This document shows, piece after piece, positions 1-9,274 of a stretch of DNA of 64,000 nucleotides. This stretch comes from Plantactinospora sp039889035. Lineage in GTDB: Bacteria; Actinomycetota; Actinomycetes; Mycobacteriales; Micromonosporaceae. The stretch lies in assembly GCA_039889035.1 (NCBI GenBank), contig JBDQQY010000017.1:124001-188000 (forward strand), given 5' to 3'. The translations under genes were made by a program, and so were the position numbers. The number at the start of each line of letters is the position of its first letter. The first letter of the stretch is position 1. The notes under the pieces were generated by a model. The model did no database searches, had not been told where the DNA came from, and worked only from the letters and a program-made list of their open reading frames with translations.

Positions 1-777
1 CTCCCACGCCTTGTGCGGCACCGCTGACCACGGCGGCTGTGTCGGGTCCCGCTCGGACAGTGGCGACTCCGCGCCGGCCAACCCTTCGGCACGCAACCGT
101 TCCAGCCGGCGGCCGCGCAGTTCGTCCCAACCCGCCTCGTAGACACCGTCGTACCCGGCGATGTCCTCCTCCGGGGCATGCAGCGGCCAGTGCGGCGCGG
201 TGTAGGCGACGTAGGCGAAGAACGGACGGTCGGCGGCGGCCTGCCGGTCGATGAACTCCACCGCGTGATCGGTGATCGCGTCGGTGTAGAAGAACCGCGG
301 ATCGCGGGCCTCGGCGCTCGCGTCCGCCTCGCCACGACGCAGCGTCCCCGGGTCGTAGTAGCTGCCGCAGCCGCTGAGCGTGCCGAAGAAGTCGTCGAAT
401 CCCCGCCGCGTCGGCCACGAGTCGGACGGCTCCCACACCGACCCGCTCAGGTGCCACTTACCCGACAGGCTCGTGGCGTAGCCGGCGTCCCGGAGCAGTT
501 CGGCGACGGTGACGCAGCGGTCGTTGAGGCTACCCGGGTACCCACCGGGCCGGTTGGCGCTGGCCAGGACACCGATGCCGGTCTGGTGCGGGTGCAACCC
601 GGTCAGCAGGGACGCGCGCGACGGACTGCATCGCGCCGTGTTGTAGAACTGCGACAGCCGCACCCCGGACCGCCCCAGCCGGTCAAGGTTCGGCGTGCGG
701 ATCTCGCCGCCGTAGCACCCGATGTCGGAGTACCCGAGGTCGTCGGCGACGATCAACACGATGTTCGGCCGCTTCAT
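1..777 (-). CDS. Sulfatase (arylsulfatase family), C-terminus beyond window
   Basis: This is the N-terminal 259 codons of a type I sulfatase; the frame stays open through the left edge, so the gene is cut by the window. I translated the reverse strand from the ATG at 777: the protein opens MKRPNIVLIVADDLGYSDIG, with the paired metal-binding aspartates of the family. C-S-P-S-R at residues 50-54 is the sulfatase signature whose Cys is converted to formylglycine. A KWH motif near residue 110 and a later APHWPLH stretch also fit. There is no signal peptide, so it probably acts inside the cell on imported sulfated oligosaccharides. It is the last visible gene of the leftward LacI operon, 46 bp after the GH13 gene. 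No formylglycine-generating enzyme is present in the window. Confidence 0.93.
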   Translation of the reverse strand, partial: MKRPNIVLIVADDLGYSDIGCYGGEIRTPNLDRLGRSGVRLSQFYNTARCSPSRASLLTGLHPHQTGIGVLASANRPGGYPGSLNDRCVTVAELLRDAGYATSLSGKWHLSGSVWEPSDSWPTRRGFDDFFGTLSGCGSYYDPGTLRRGEADASAEARDPRFFYTDAITDHAVEFIDRQAAADRPFFAYVAYTAPHWPLHAPEEDIAGYDGVYEAGWDELRGRRLERLRAEGLAGAESPLSERDPTQPPWSAVPHKAWE

Positions 778-823
778 GGTGTCATCCTCTACGAGTGGCC
801 CGAGCGGGAACTGGTCCGCTGAG

Positions 824-2464
824 CTATCCCCTCGGCCGCAGCCAAACGGCCGTGTCCGGCCCGAGCGGGTCGGACGTCGCCTCGATGGTGTCGCTGCGCA
901 GGAGCGGAACCGCGCCCGCTGGCACCGGCACCTCGGTGGCGCCGAGATTGACGATGCACTCGACGGCCGGCCCCCGCCGGAAGCGCAGGACCGAATCGGA
1001 TCGGAGCACCCACTCAAGCTCCTGTGGTGCACCCAGGTCCCGGCGGATCCGCAGCGCCCGCTCCACCAGGTGGTACGTGGAGGTCGGGTCGTCGAGCTGG
1101 CTCTGTGCCGAGAGTGTCTCCCAGCCGTTGGGCTGCGGGAGCCACGGGTCCGCGGAACCGAACCCGGCACCCTTCGGGTCCGGCGTCCACGGGAGCGGAA
1201 CCCGGCAGCCGTCGCGTCCCCGGCGCCGCCCGCCGGAGCGGGTCCAGATCGGGTCCTGGATGCGGTCGACGGGGATGTCCATGTGGTCGGGCAGGCCGAG
1301 CTCCTCACCCTGGTAGAGGTAGGCCACGCCGGGCAGGGCGAGCATCAGCAGGATCGCGGCCCTGGCCCGGCGCCGGCCCAGCTCAATGTCGACCGGTCCG
1401 AGCTCGTGGCCGGACCTGCCCGGCTGCTTCCGGGTGTCCGCACGGCCGTAGCGGGTCACCGTCCGCTCCACGTCGTGATTGGACAGCACCCAGGTCGGCG
1501 GTGCCCCGACCCGGGACATCGCGTGCAAGGTGGACTCGATGACCGAGGACAACTCGCCGGCGTCCCAGGCGGACTGCAGGAACGGAAAGTTGAAGGTAGT
1601 GTGGAGCTGGTCCGGCGCCACATAACGGGCCAGCCGCTCGGAATCGGCGACCCACGCCTCCGCGACGAAGATCCGTGGTGGGTCGTACTCGCCGGCAAGC
1701 CTTCGCCAGTCACGGTAGATCGCATGTACCCCGTCGCGGTCCCGGTGCGGGTGGTCCGGCACGTTCGTGAGGACGAGCAGGTCCTCCTCCCGGTAGCCCA
1801 GGTCGGGGTAGCCAGGGTGCTTGACCAGTCCGGTGGCGACGTCGATGCGGAACCCGTCGACACCGCGGTCGAACCAGAACCGCAGGATGTCCAGGAACTC
1901 CCGGTGTACCTCGGGATGCGACCAGTTCAGGTCGGCCTGAGTGGGGTCGAACAGGTGCAGATACCACTGTCCGGGCTGTCCGTCCACCTCGGTCACCCGC
2001 TGCCAGGCACTGCCGCCGAAGGTGCTGCGCCAGTCGTTGGGCGGCAGCTCACCGCTGGGTCCGCGCCCGTCCACGAAGTGGTACCTGGCGCGCTCCGGTG
2101 AGCCGGGTGGGGCAACGAGCGCGGCCTGAAACCAGGGATGGTCGGTAGAGGTGTGGTTCGGCACGACGTCCAGGATGACCCGCAGGCCGTGCTGGTGCGC
2201 CTCCCCGATGAGCAGCTCGGCCTCCCGCAGGTCACCGTAGGTCGGGTCGATGGCGCGGTAGTCGCGTACGTCGTAGCCGCCGTCGTTGTTGGGCGAGGCG
2301 TACCAGGGGGTGATCCAGATGGCGTCGACACCGAGCTGCGCGAGGTAGCCGAGCCGGCTGCGGATTCCGGCGATGTCCCCGATGCCGTCGCCGTCGCTGT
2401 CCGCGAACGACCGGATGTATATCTGGTAGATGGCGGCGGTGCGCCACCACTGCGCATCAGTCAT
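824..2464 (-). CDS. GH13 alpha-glucosidase / oligo-1,6-glucosidase family
   Basis: This 546-aa cytoplasmic GH13 enzyme belongs to the alpha-glucosidase/oligo-1,6-glucosidase group. The N-terminus YQIYIRSFADSDGDGIGD carries the usual first barrel strand and Ca-loop. The catalytic residues are visible: nucleophile Asp208 in GFRIDVA, acid/base Glu269 in FVAEAW, and Asp331 in SNHDVE. No signal peptide is present, so it probably hydrolyses imported alpha-glucosides. The ATG overlaps the TGA of the DapA-family gene by 8 bp, indicating coupled translation. The presence of an alpha-glucosidase suggests that the imported oligosaccharide contains alpha-linked glucose or a related hexose. The exact linkage cannot be read from sequence. 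Confidence 0.93.
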   Translation of the reverse strand: MTDAQWWRTAAIYQIYIRSFADSDGDGIGDIAGIRSRLGYLAQLGVDAIWITPWYASPNNDGGYDVRDYRAIDPTYGDLREAELLIGEAHQHGLRVILDVVPNHTSTDHPWFQAALVAPPGSPERARYHFVDGRGPSGELPPNDWRSTFGGSAWQRVTEVDGQPGQWYLHLFDPTQADLNWSHPEVHREFLDILRFWFDRGVDGFRIDVATGLVKHPGYPDLGYREEDLLVLTNVPDHPHRDRDGVHAIYRDWRRLAGEYDPPRIFVAEAWVADSERLARYVAPDQLHTTFNFPFLQSAWDAGELSSVIESTLHAMSRVGAPPTWVLSNHDVERTVTRYGRADTRKQPGRSGHELGPVDIELGRRRARAAILLMLALPGVAYLYQGEELGLPDHMDIPVDRIQDPIWTRSGGRRRGRDGCRVPLPWTPDPKGAGFGSADPWLPQPNGWETLSAQSQLDDPTSTYHLVERALRIRRDLGAPQELEWVLRSDSVLRFRRGPAVECIVNLGATEVPVPAGAVPLLRSDTIEATSDPLGPDTAVWLRPRG

Positions 2465-3383
2465 CCGAGGTACCGATCAACTCATGCTCCACGGTGGATA
2501 GGAACCGCCGCAGCTCGGCGGTCTCGTCGTCGTCGAGTACCCGCAGCGGCGGGGCCAAGTCCGCCGGGCACAGGCCACGCAGCGCCAGCGTCGCCTTGAC
2601 CACCGGAACACCCGGCCGGACGTGGTGTATCTTCATCAGCCGCGCGATCCGCTCCTGGGCACGAGCGGCGCGCACGTCGTCGCCGCCACGATGGGCGGCG
2701 ACCAGCTCGACGGCGACGCGCGGCGCGATGTTCGCGATGCCGGGCGTGATTCCGTCCGCGCCTGCGGCCAACGCGTCGTACAGGTACTGTTCGGCGCCCT
2801 GACTCACCCCGAAGTCCGGCCGGCGGCGGGGTACCTCCAGCCATTGGGCGAGGACGGCGGCATCGCCGGAGCTGTCCTTGACGCCGACGATGTGCGGCAT
2901 CTCGGCCAACGCCCGGATCGAGCCGGCCGCCAGCGGCGAGGCGTATCTCGGTGTGTTGTAGGCGATGACGGGAAGCGACGCCGCGCGGGCCGCGTGGTAG
3001 TGCGCGGCGATGTCGCGCTCGCTGTGCTGGAAGTAGAACGGCGGGCTGAGCACCAGCGCATCGGATCCGGCCGCGGCGGCGGCCTCTGCCCGCAGCAGCG
3101 ACTCGCGGGTCCCGGCGGCGGAGACGTTCACGACGACGGTTCCCCCTGGCACCCGCCGCTTCCACTGCTGGACGACGTCGGCCAGGAACTGGCCGATGGA
3201 CTGCGTGTCGAACAGCGGCCCCTCGCCGTTGGTGCCCAACAGCATGATCTTCTTGACGCCGACGGCGGCCAGCGCGTCGAAGTACCCACAGCCGGCGGCG
3301 AAATCCGGACCGCCGTGCCCGCCGATCGGAGTGACGGCCGGGACAACCACGCCGCTGAGCAGATCCTTGCCAGACAGCGCCAT
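2457..3383 (-). CDS. DapA/NAL-superfamily lyase (308 aa)
   Basis: This is a class I aldolase/dehydratase of the dihydrodipicolinate synthase/N-acetylneuraminate lyase superfamily. The Schiff-base Lys169 (GVKDSSGD) and Tyr142 (AYNTPRY) are present, as is the substrate-carboxylate loop GTNGEG at 50-55. The ATG at 3383 is chosen because it overlaps the previous stop (TGATG) and gives the family's usual start; the reading frame stays open further upstream but only as out-of-frame readthrough of the neighbour. Location in a sugar operon rather than among lysine genes argues for a 2-keto-3-deoxy-sugar-acid or sialate-like lyase. The substrate remains inferred. Confidence 0.9.
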   Translation of the reverse strand: MALSGKDLLSGVVVPAVTPIGGHGGPDFAAGCGYFDALAAVGVKKIMLLGTNGEGPLFDTQSIGQFLADVVQQWKRRVPGGTVVVNVSAAGTRESLLRAEAAAAAGSDALVLSPPFYFQHSERDIAAHYHAARAASLPVIAYNTPRYASPLAAGSIRALAEMPHIVGVKDSSGDAAVLAQWLEVPRRRPDFGVSQGAEQYLYDALAAGADGITPGIANIAPRVAVELVAAHRGGDDVRAARAQERIARLMKIHHVRPGVPVVKATLALRGLCPADLAPPLRVLDDDETAELRRFLSTVEHELIGTSDD

Positions 3384-5014
3384 CAATAGCCCCGAATCTC
3401 CGGCCAGGCAAGCTCGACGCCGTCGGCGACCAACGTGCTCTGGAACATCCGCAGGTGCTGCTCCTTGCGGCGGACGTCGTGCGGCTCCACCGCCTCGCGG
3501 TGGCAGTACGCCACCAGCGAGCCTGCTGCCTCGCCGATGTTCCACTCCACCGGGTGCAGCCGGTAGCAGCCGTTGGTGATGTGTGTGGTGCCGATGTTCT
3601 TCCCGGCCGGTAGCAGGTTGCGGATCCGCACCGGCAGTAGGGCGCCGAGTGGGATCTGGAAGGGACAGCTTGCGATGTCGATGTAGTTGTCTCCCCCGGT
3701 CGAGGGGTGCAGGTCGATCCGGTACATGCCGACCCCGACGGTGTCGTCGTACGCCGCCGCTCCGGTGGCACCCCGGACGGCGAGGGAGAGGTCCTGTTCG
3801 GCGACGGTGTACTCGGCGCGGATCCGCCGGGACTCCCGGATGTACGGTGCCGCGGCGAAACCGTCGACGGTGTCCATCACGTCCGGCCGCAGCCGCAGCC
3901 CCGGCCATCCCTGGCCGCCGTCCGGTCGTGGCGCCTCGGTCTGCAGCCAGTAGAGCATGCTGGCCGACAGTTCCCGGGCGCCGCGCAGATGGTGTTGCTT
4001 CTCCTCCTCGCCGACCCCGATCAGCGGGCCGTCGAGGTAGTCGATCATCGGCCAGTTCACCAGGGTCACGTCGCTGGTGACGAAGCCCGGCTCGTACAGC
4101 TCACGGGCGATCACCCGGCGGAACTCCCACAGCTCGCGGTCGCCGGGATCCTGGCTCTGGTCGGCGACCACCTGCCCGGAACGCGCGTTCGGGGTGAAGG
4201 TCCGGGTCAGCGGCGCCAGCGTCCGGGGATCGGGCGCGGTCAGCCCGATCTGCGGCCCCGGCCAGTACGCCGGGCGGTAGCCGCGCCAGTAGTCGTACCG
4301 GGCCGGGCGCTCGATCACGTGATCCTCGCCCTCCCGGTGCTCGACGGCGAAGACCCACGAGATCGCCTGCATGTTGTCCGGCTGTGCCACCTCGGGCCCG
4401 CTCGGCTCGCCGGTCTCGTGCCGGGACTCGAATCCCGTCACGTGCTCCACGTCGGCCAGCGGCAACACGTCGCCCAGCTCGGTGGCGTCCAGGTAGTACG
4501 GGCTGACGATGTGTACCCGGTCGGCGTCGGCGCGTTCCACGGTGATGCCGGTGACCCGGTCACCGCGCAGCTCCACCGCGACCGGCCTGGTCCGGAGCAG
4601 GATGCGCAGCCGCCCGCTGCTCAGGTACGGGTCGACGAGGGACCGCAGCACCGCCCCGCTCACCCTCGGCTCGTGGCACAGCGGGCCGACCCGGCCCAGT
4701 CCCGGGTTGAGCCGGGGGTCGTTCCTCGCCGCGACGGTGAGGGGGTACCACCGACGGTAGTAGTCCCGGACGGCGGACCGGTATCTGCGGTACGAGGCGG
4801 TACAGCCGAACTGCTCGATCCATCTGTGCTCGTCCGGCGGCACTCCCTGGCTGGTGAACTGACCACCGATCCGATCGGTCTCCTCGGTCAGCACCACCCG
4901 CAGCCCGCGCCGCAGCGCGGCGAGCGCCGCGGCGACGCCGCCCACGCCGCCACCGATGATGGCAAGATCGACGTCCGCAATCTGCGACTCCAATGTGCTC
5001 CGTTCCATCGACAT
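3383..5014 (-). CDS. FAD-dependent oxidoreductase (FAD_oxidored family)
   Basis: This is a 543-aa flavoprotein with an N-terminal Rossmann dinucleotide fold, AIIGGGVGGVAAALAALRRG, followed by TEETDRIGGQ. This is the pattern of the pfam12831-type FAD-dependent oxidoreductases often found in carbohydrate loci. It has no signal peptide. An ATG two codons downstream (5008) is an equally possible start. It ends in a TGATG overlap with the DapA-family gene and begins 5 bp after the ABC ATPase stop, so it is co-transcribed with an importer and catabolic enzymes. I infer oxidation of an imported sugar or sugar derivative in the cytoplasm; the substrate cannot be deduced. Confidence 0.88.
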   Translation of the reverse strand: MSMERSTLESQIADVDLAIIGGGVGGVAAALAALRRGLRVVLTEETDRIGGQFTSQGVPPDEHRWIEQFGCTASYRRYRSAVRDYYRRWYPLTVAARNDPRLNPGLGRVGPLCHEPRVSGAVLRSLVDPYLSSGRLRILLRTRPVAVELRGDRVTGITVERADADRVHIVSPYYLDATELGDVLPLADVEHVTGFESRHETGEPSGPEVAQPDNMQAISWVFAVEHREGEDHVIERPARYDYWRGYRPAYWPGPQIGLTAPDPRTLAPLTRTFTPNARSGQVVADQSQDPGDRELWEFRRVIARELYEPGFVTSDVTLVNWPMIDYLDGPLIGVGEEEKQHHLRGARELSASMLYWLQTEAPRPDGGQGWPGLRLRPDVMDTVDGFAAAPYIRESRRIRAEYTVAEQDLSLAVRGATGAAAYDDTVGVGMYRIDLHPSTGGDNYIDIASCPFQIPLGALLPVRIRNLLPAGKNIGTTHITNGCYRLHPVEWNIGEAAGSLVAYCHREAVEPHDVRRKEQHLRMFQSTLVADGVELAWPEIRGY

Positions 5015-5019
5015 GTGTG

Positions 5020-5826
5020 CTAAACGCCCTCGAGGTCGAGGGCGGCGTCGAGCAGGGTCCTGGTGTAGGGATGGGTGGGCTGGTCGAACAGGTCGTCGGC
5101 GCTGGCGGTCTCGACCAGCCGACCGTGCTGCATCACCGCCACCCGGTCCGCGATCTGGCGGACCACGCCGAGGTCGTGCGTGATGAACAGGATGGCGAGC
5201 CCGCGGGAGGCCCGCAGGCTGACGAGCAGGCGCAGGATCTGGGACTGGACGGAGACGTCGAGGGCGGAGACCGCCTCGTCGCAGACCAGCAGGCGCGGCC
5301 GCAGCGCGAGGGCGCGGGCGATGCTGACCCGCTGGCACTGCCCGCCGGAGAGCGACGGCGTGCGCCGGGCCGCGATGCCGGCGTCCAGGCCGACGTCGTT
5401 CAGCAGGTCCTCGATGGCGGCGTCCCAGGTCCCGTCGGTAGGCGCGACGGACCGGTGGGTACGCCAGGCCTCGGCGATGATGGCGCGGACCGTCATGCGC
5501 GGGTTGAGCGAGGCGGCGGGATCCTGGAAGACCATCTGGACGGCGCGGCGGGTCGCCGGAGTGCGGGTGCCGACCGGGCCGACCTGGACGCCGTCGAATC
5601 GCACCGTGCCGCGTTGCGCCGCCTGCAGGCCGACGACGCAGCGGGCAACCGTGGTCTTGCCCGAGCCGGACTCGCCGACGACGGCGAGTGTCTCGTCAGG
5701 ACCTACCGTGAGCGACACGCCGTCGACGGCATTCGGCTTGAGGCCGCGCCGGCGCTCCCGCCGGGTGCCGAAGTTGACCACGAGGTCGTCGACCTCCAGC
5801 AGCGCGGGCTGCCCCGTGGCGGTCAC
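5020..5826 (-). CDS. Peptide/oligosaccharide-type ABC transporter ATP-binding protein (OppF/DppF-like)
   Basis: This 268-aa nucleotide-binding subunit has Walker A GESGSGKTT near residue 48, the signature LSGGQCQR, and Walker B LLVCDEAVSALD. The end, TRTLLDAALDLEGV, matches the shortened tail of DppF/OppF proteins. The start is a GTG at 5826 sharing the GTGA overlap with the preceding ATPase. It pairs with the next ATPase as a heterodimer driving the two permeases encoded upstream. The ABC-signature Cys in LSGGQCQR replaces the commoner Gln/Arg but is not expected to be inactivating. Confidence 0.93.
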   Translation of the reverse strand: MTATGQPALLEVDDLVVNFGTRRERRRGLKPNAVDGVSLTVGPDETLAVVGESGSGKTTVARCVVGLQAAQRGTVRFDGVQVGPVGTRTPATRRAVQMVFQDPAASLNPRMTVRAIIAEAWRTHRSVAPTDGTWDAAIEDLLNDVGLDAGIAARRTPSLSGGQCQRVSIARALALRPRLLVCDEAVSALDVSVQSQILRLLVSLRASRGLAILFITHDLGVVRQIADRVAVMQHGRLVETASADDLFDQPTHPYTRTLLDAALDLEGV

Positions 5827-6854
5827 GTCGCCTCCTCGGGAAAATGGCAGGCGACCTGCCGGCCGGTGGCGAGGTGCCGCAACTGCGGCACCTCGGTGCG
5901 GCACCGGTCGCGAGCCTTGGGGCACCGGGGATGGAACGGGCATCCCGGAGGCCGTTCGGCCGGGTTCGCCGGGCTGCCGGGCAGCGGGTCGGCGATGGCC
6001 GTCTTGTTGCGCACCGCCGGGACGCTGACCACCAGCGCCCTGGTGTAGGGGTGCGCCGGCCGGTGGAACACCTCGCGGCTGGGGCCGATCTCGCACACCC
6101 GGCCGGCGTACATCACCACGACCTCGTCGGCGACGTGCGCCATCACCCGCAGGTCGTGGCTGACCAGCAACATGGCCATGCCCTCCTGCTCGCGGATGCG
6201 CTTGAGCAGCCCCAGGATCCGGGCCTGGACGGTGACGTCGAGCGCCGTCGTCGGTTCGTCGGCGAGAATGAGCTGTGGCGAACCGGCGAGTGCGGTCGCC
6301 ACCATCGCGCGTTGCCGCAGGCCGCCCGAGTACTGGTGCGGGTACTGGGCATGCCGCGTTTCCGGATCGGGCACCCCCACCCGGTCGAGCAGGTCGATCA
6401 CGGCCCGGCGTACCTGGCTGGCCGGCATGCCGCCGCGGCGGAGGATCTCTCCGACCTGCCGGCCGATCGTCTGCGTCGGGTTCAGCGCGGACTGGGGGTC
6501 CTGGAAGATCATGGCGATGCTGTGCCCGCGCAGCCGGCGCCGGGCCTTCTCCGGCATGGCCACCAGGTCCTCGCCGTGCCACCAGATCCGGCCGGAGGCC
6601 GTGCCACCGGCCGGAAGCAGGCCGATGATCGCCGAGGCGGTCATCGTCTTGCCGCTGCCCGACTCCCCGATCAGGCCGGTGGTCCGGCCCGCGTCGACGG
6701 CGAACGACACGTCGTCCACCACCCGGACCGGACCCGCCGGGCTGGGCAGGTCGATCGACAGATGCTCGATCCGCAGCAGCTCCGCCGGGCCGCCGCCGGG
6801 GCCGGGCTGGCTCGGTGCCGGGTCGGCGACCGGGGACGTCGGGAGCGGTTTCAC
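5823..6854 (-). CDS. Peptide/oligosaccharide-type ABC transporter ATP-binding protein (OppD/DppD-like)
   Basis: This 343-aa ATPase has Walker A GESGSGKTMT, signature YSGGLRQR and Walker B LILADEPTTALD. The C-terminal Cys-rich segment CPFHPRCPKARDRC is typical of OppD/DppD proteins. It starts at GTG 6854, in a GTGA overlap with the binding-protein gene. The N-terminal proline-rich extension of about 25 residues before the ABC domain is unremarkable for actinomycetes. With the second ATPase it forms the motor of a five-gene importer. Peptide-type transporters are known to import oligosaccharides in several bacteria, which fits this enzyme context better than peptide uptake. Confidence 0.93.
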   Translation of the reverse strand: MKPLPTSPVADPAPSQPGPGGGPAELLRIEHLSIDLPSPAGPVRVVDDVSFAVDAGRTTGLIGESGSGKTMTASAIIGLLPAGGTASGRIWWHGEDLVAMPEKARRRLRGHSIAMIFQDPQSALNPTQTIGRQVGEILRRGGMPASQVRRAVIDLLDRVGVPDPETRHAQYPHQYSGGLRQRAMVATALAGSPQLILADEPTTALDVTVQARILGLLKRIREQEGMAMLLVSHDLRVMAHVADEVVVMYAGRVCEIGPSREVFHRPAHPYTRALVVSVPAVRNKTAIADPLPGSPANPAERPPGCPFHPRCPKARDRCRTEVPQLRHLATGRQVACHFPEEAT

Positions 6855-8374
6855 CGTGCGTCGCTGCCGATCCGTACCTTGGCGAAGTCCGGCACGCCGT
6901 CCACCGGGAGCGTGAAGTCCTGCAGCGTCCTGCTCCGGGCGTACGGGATCTGGACGAACATCGGGTACATGCCGACGGCGTCGTCCCAGATGATCTTGGA
7001 TGCCTGCGCGTACAGGTCCTGGCGTTTGGCGGTGTCGCTGGTCGAGCCGGCCTGGACGAGCAGGTTGTCCAGCTCCGCGTTGCAGTAGCCGGTCCGCTTG
7101 GCCGCGCAGGTGTACAGCCGGCCGAGGTTGGTGGCCGCGTCGAAGCCGGCGGTACCGAGTTGCTGGATGTTCAGGTCCCAGTTGAGGGCCAGCAGATCCT
7201 GGAGGAAGACCGCGGACTCCTTCTGGGTGGGGTCGACCTTGACGCCGATCTTGGCGAGGTCGCTCGCCACCGCATCGGTGAACTGCTGGAACTGCGGCTG
7301 CGAGAACTGGAACCGGATCGTCTGCCCGTAGTCCCAGCCGGCCGCGTCCAGCGCCGCCTTGGCCGCGACGGGGTCGTACTTGACCGGGGTCTGCGGCGCG
7401 TAGCCGAGCACGTTGGTGCCGATCACCGAGTTGGCGAGCGCGCCGGTCTCCGGGTACAGCGACTTGATGATCGTCTCGAAGTCGACGGCCTGCCACAGGG
7501 CCCGCCGGACGGCCGGGCTGGTCAGCCCCTTCGCCGAGCTGTTCATCCACATCGTCACCACGGCGCCGCCATCCAGCTTCTCCACGGCAAGGTCCGGGTC
7601 GCTGCGCAGGGCCGGGATCTGGTCGTCCGGCATGGCCCAGGTGAGTCCGACCTCGCCGGTCTTCAGCGCGGTCATCCGGGCCGAGATCTCCTGGATGCTG
7701 CGCAGCTCCAGCCTGTCCAGTTGCGGCTTGCCCGCCCAGTACTTCGGGTTGGCACCGAGGACGAGATTCTGGCCGGGGGCGAACTGCTGGAGGACAAAGG
7801 GTCCGCTACCGATCGGTTTCTCCCAACCCGCCTTGTCCTGGTTCGCCGGCGTCACGTAGAACGTGACGAGCTTGCCGAGCAGCGCGGGATCCGGGCCCTT
7901 GCCGGTGATGACGACCGTGTCCGTGCCATCGACCCTGGCCTGGTGGTCCTTGAAGTTGCTCGCCATCGGGCCGGCGAGGCTCACCACCCGGTTGAACGAG
8001 GCGACCACGTCCGCGCCGGTGACCGGGGACCCGTCGGAGAAGGTGACGTTGTCGCGCAGGTTGAAGGTCCACTCGGAGGCGTCCGCGTTGGTCTGCCAGG
8101 ACTCGGCGAGGACGCCCTCGAACTGGCTCTTTCCGACGATACGCACGAGCGGGCTGAAGATGGCCTTGGCGGCGATCTGCGTGCCGTTGTCCATTGCGGA
8201 CGCACCATGCGGGTCGAGATTCTCGATCGGGAACTGAACGGCGACGGCCAGTTCCTGCGCGACGTCGCCGCCGTTTTCGGACCCGCCGGAGGTGGTGGTA
8301 CAGCCGACGAGCCCGACGAGTGCCAGGGCCGCGGCGGCGAGGACCTCCGTACGCATCCGTCGCTTTAGCGTCAT
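6851..8374 (-). CDS. ABC transporter substrate-binding lipoprotein, family 5
   Basis: This 507-aa extracellular solute-binding protein belongs to the OppA/DppA family (SBP_bac_5). The N-terminus is a lipoprotein signal ending in the lipobox LVGC, followed by a Ser/Gly/Thr linker. Family landmarks include FNLRDNVTFSDGSPVTGADV and the late segment on paired Asp/Lys-rich helices. It captures the oligosaccharide (inferred) at the outer membrane face and hands it to the two permeases. It lies 33 bp downstream of the second permease, the only clear gap in the transporter block, giving room for a strong ribosome-binding site. Confidence 0.94.
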   Translation of the reverse strand: MTLKRRMRTEVLAAAALALVGLVGCTTTSGGSENGGDVAQELAVAVQFPIENLDPHGASAMDNGTQIAAKAIFSPLVRIVGKSQFEGVLAESWQTNADASEWTFNLRDNVTFSDGSPVTGADVVASFNRVVSLAGPMASNFKDHQARVDGTDTVVITGKGPDPALLGKLVTFYVTPANQDKAGWEKPIGSGPFVLQQFAPGQNLVLGANPKYWAGKPQLDRLELRSIQEISARMTALKTGEVGLTWAMPDDQIPALRSDPDLAVEKLDGGAVVTMWMNSSAKGLTSPAVRRALWQAVDFETIIKSLYPETGALANSVIGTNVLGYAPQTPVKYDPVAAKAALDAAGWDYGQTIRFQFSQPQFQQFTDAVASDLAKIGVKVDPTQKESAVFLQDLLALNWDLNIQQLGTAGFDAATNLGRLYTCAAKRTGYCNAELDNLLVQAGSTSDTAKRQDLYAQASKIIWDDAVGMYPMFVQIPYARSRTLQDFTLPVDGVPDFAKVRIGSDAR

Positions 8375-8407
8375 TGCATCTTCTCCTGAATCAAGGGGGA
8401 TGCGTTG

Positions 8408-9274
8408 TCAGCGCCGAGCGCCGAAACGCTGGGTGAGGTGGTCGCCGAGCAGGCCCGTGCTCACCACGAGCCCGGTCAGCGCGAGCCCGGGGAAGGCGGA
8501 TATCCACCAAGCGGTGTCGAGGTAGTCCCTGCCGTTCGCGATGACCTGGCCCCAGGAAACCGCGGAGGGCGGCAGGCCAAGCCCGAGGAAGCTCAGACCG
8601 GCCTCGGACAGGACGGCGCCGGCGAACTCCGTGGTCGCCAACGCGGTGACCGGTCCGATCACGAACGGGATGATGTGCCGGACGATCATGATCGGGGTGG
8701 GTACCCCGATCAGCCGTGCGGCGTCGATCCACGGCCGTTCCCGCAGCGAGAACGTCAGTCCGCGGGCGAGCCGGGCGAACGCCACCCAGCCCGCCACGGA
8801 CAGCGCCAGCACCACGACGAGAATGCCCCGGTCGAAGAGTCCAGCGATGACGACGGCGAGCAGGATGCCCGGGAAGGCCATCAGGACGTCGATGAGCCGG
8901 GAGATCCCGACGTCGGCCCAGCCGGACAGGTAGCCGGCCAGCGTCCCGAACATCATCCCGACGATCACGCAGATGGCCACCACGGAGGACCCGATGACGA
9001 TCGAGGTGCGGGCCCCGTACACCAACTGGCCGAGCATGTCCCGCCCCACCCCGTCGGTGCCCAGCACGGCGACACTTCCGTCGGCGGTCGTCGAGCCGGG
9101 CGCGAGCAGGCGGTCCGAGACGCTCGTCGCCACCGGGTCGTACGAGATCAGCAGCGGGCCGATCAGGCCGGCGACGAGGTAGCCGGCGAGGACGACGGCG
9201 GCGATGGCGGGGACGGCCGGCGGGTAACGCCGGGCCCGCGGCCGGACCCGCGCCAGTACGGCGGTCGCACTCAT
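8408..9274 (-). CDS. ABC transporter permease (OppC/DppC-like)
   Basis: This 288-aa inner-membrane permease has a hydrophobic N-terminal segment (PAIAAVVLAGYLVAG), then the OppC_N-type region and five further predicted membrane segments. The EAA-type loop is visible as TDGVGRDMLGQLVYGART and AGLSFLGLGLPPS. The start at ATG 9274 overlaps the upstream permease stop (ATGA). It forms the translocation channel with its partner permease. Confidence 0.92.
   Translation of the reverse strand: MSATAVLARVRPRARRYPPAVPAIAAVVLAGYLVAGLIGPLLISYDPVATSVSDRLLAPGSTTADGSVAVLGTDGVGRDMLGQLVYGARTSIVIGSSVVAICVIVGMMFGTLAGYLSGWADVGISRLIDVLMAFPGILLAVVIAGLFDRGILVVVLALSVAGWVAFARLARGLTFSLRERPWIDAARLIGVPTPIMIVRHIIPFVIGPVTALATTEFAGAVLSEAGLSFLGLGLPPSAVSWGQVIANGRDYLDTAWWISAFPGLALTGLVVSTGLLGDHLTQRFGARR

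Noticed and set aside
2457..3908. N-terminal extension of the DapA-family protein
   Set aside because: The extra 175 codons are an out-of-frame reading of the oxidoreductase gene. The overlap-type start at 3383 gives the normal family length.
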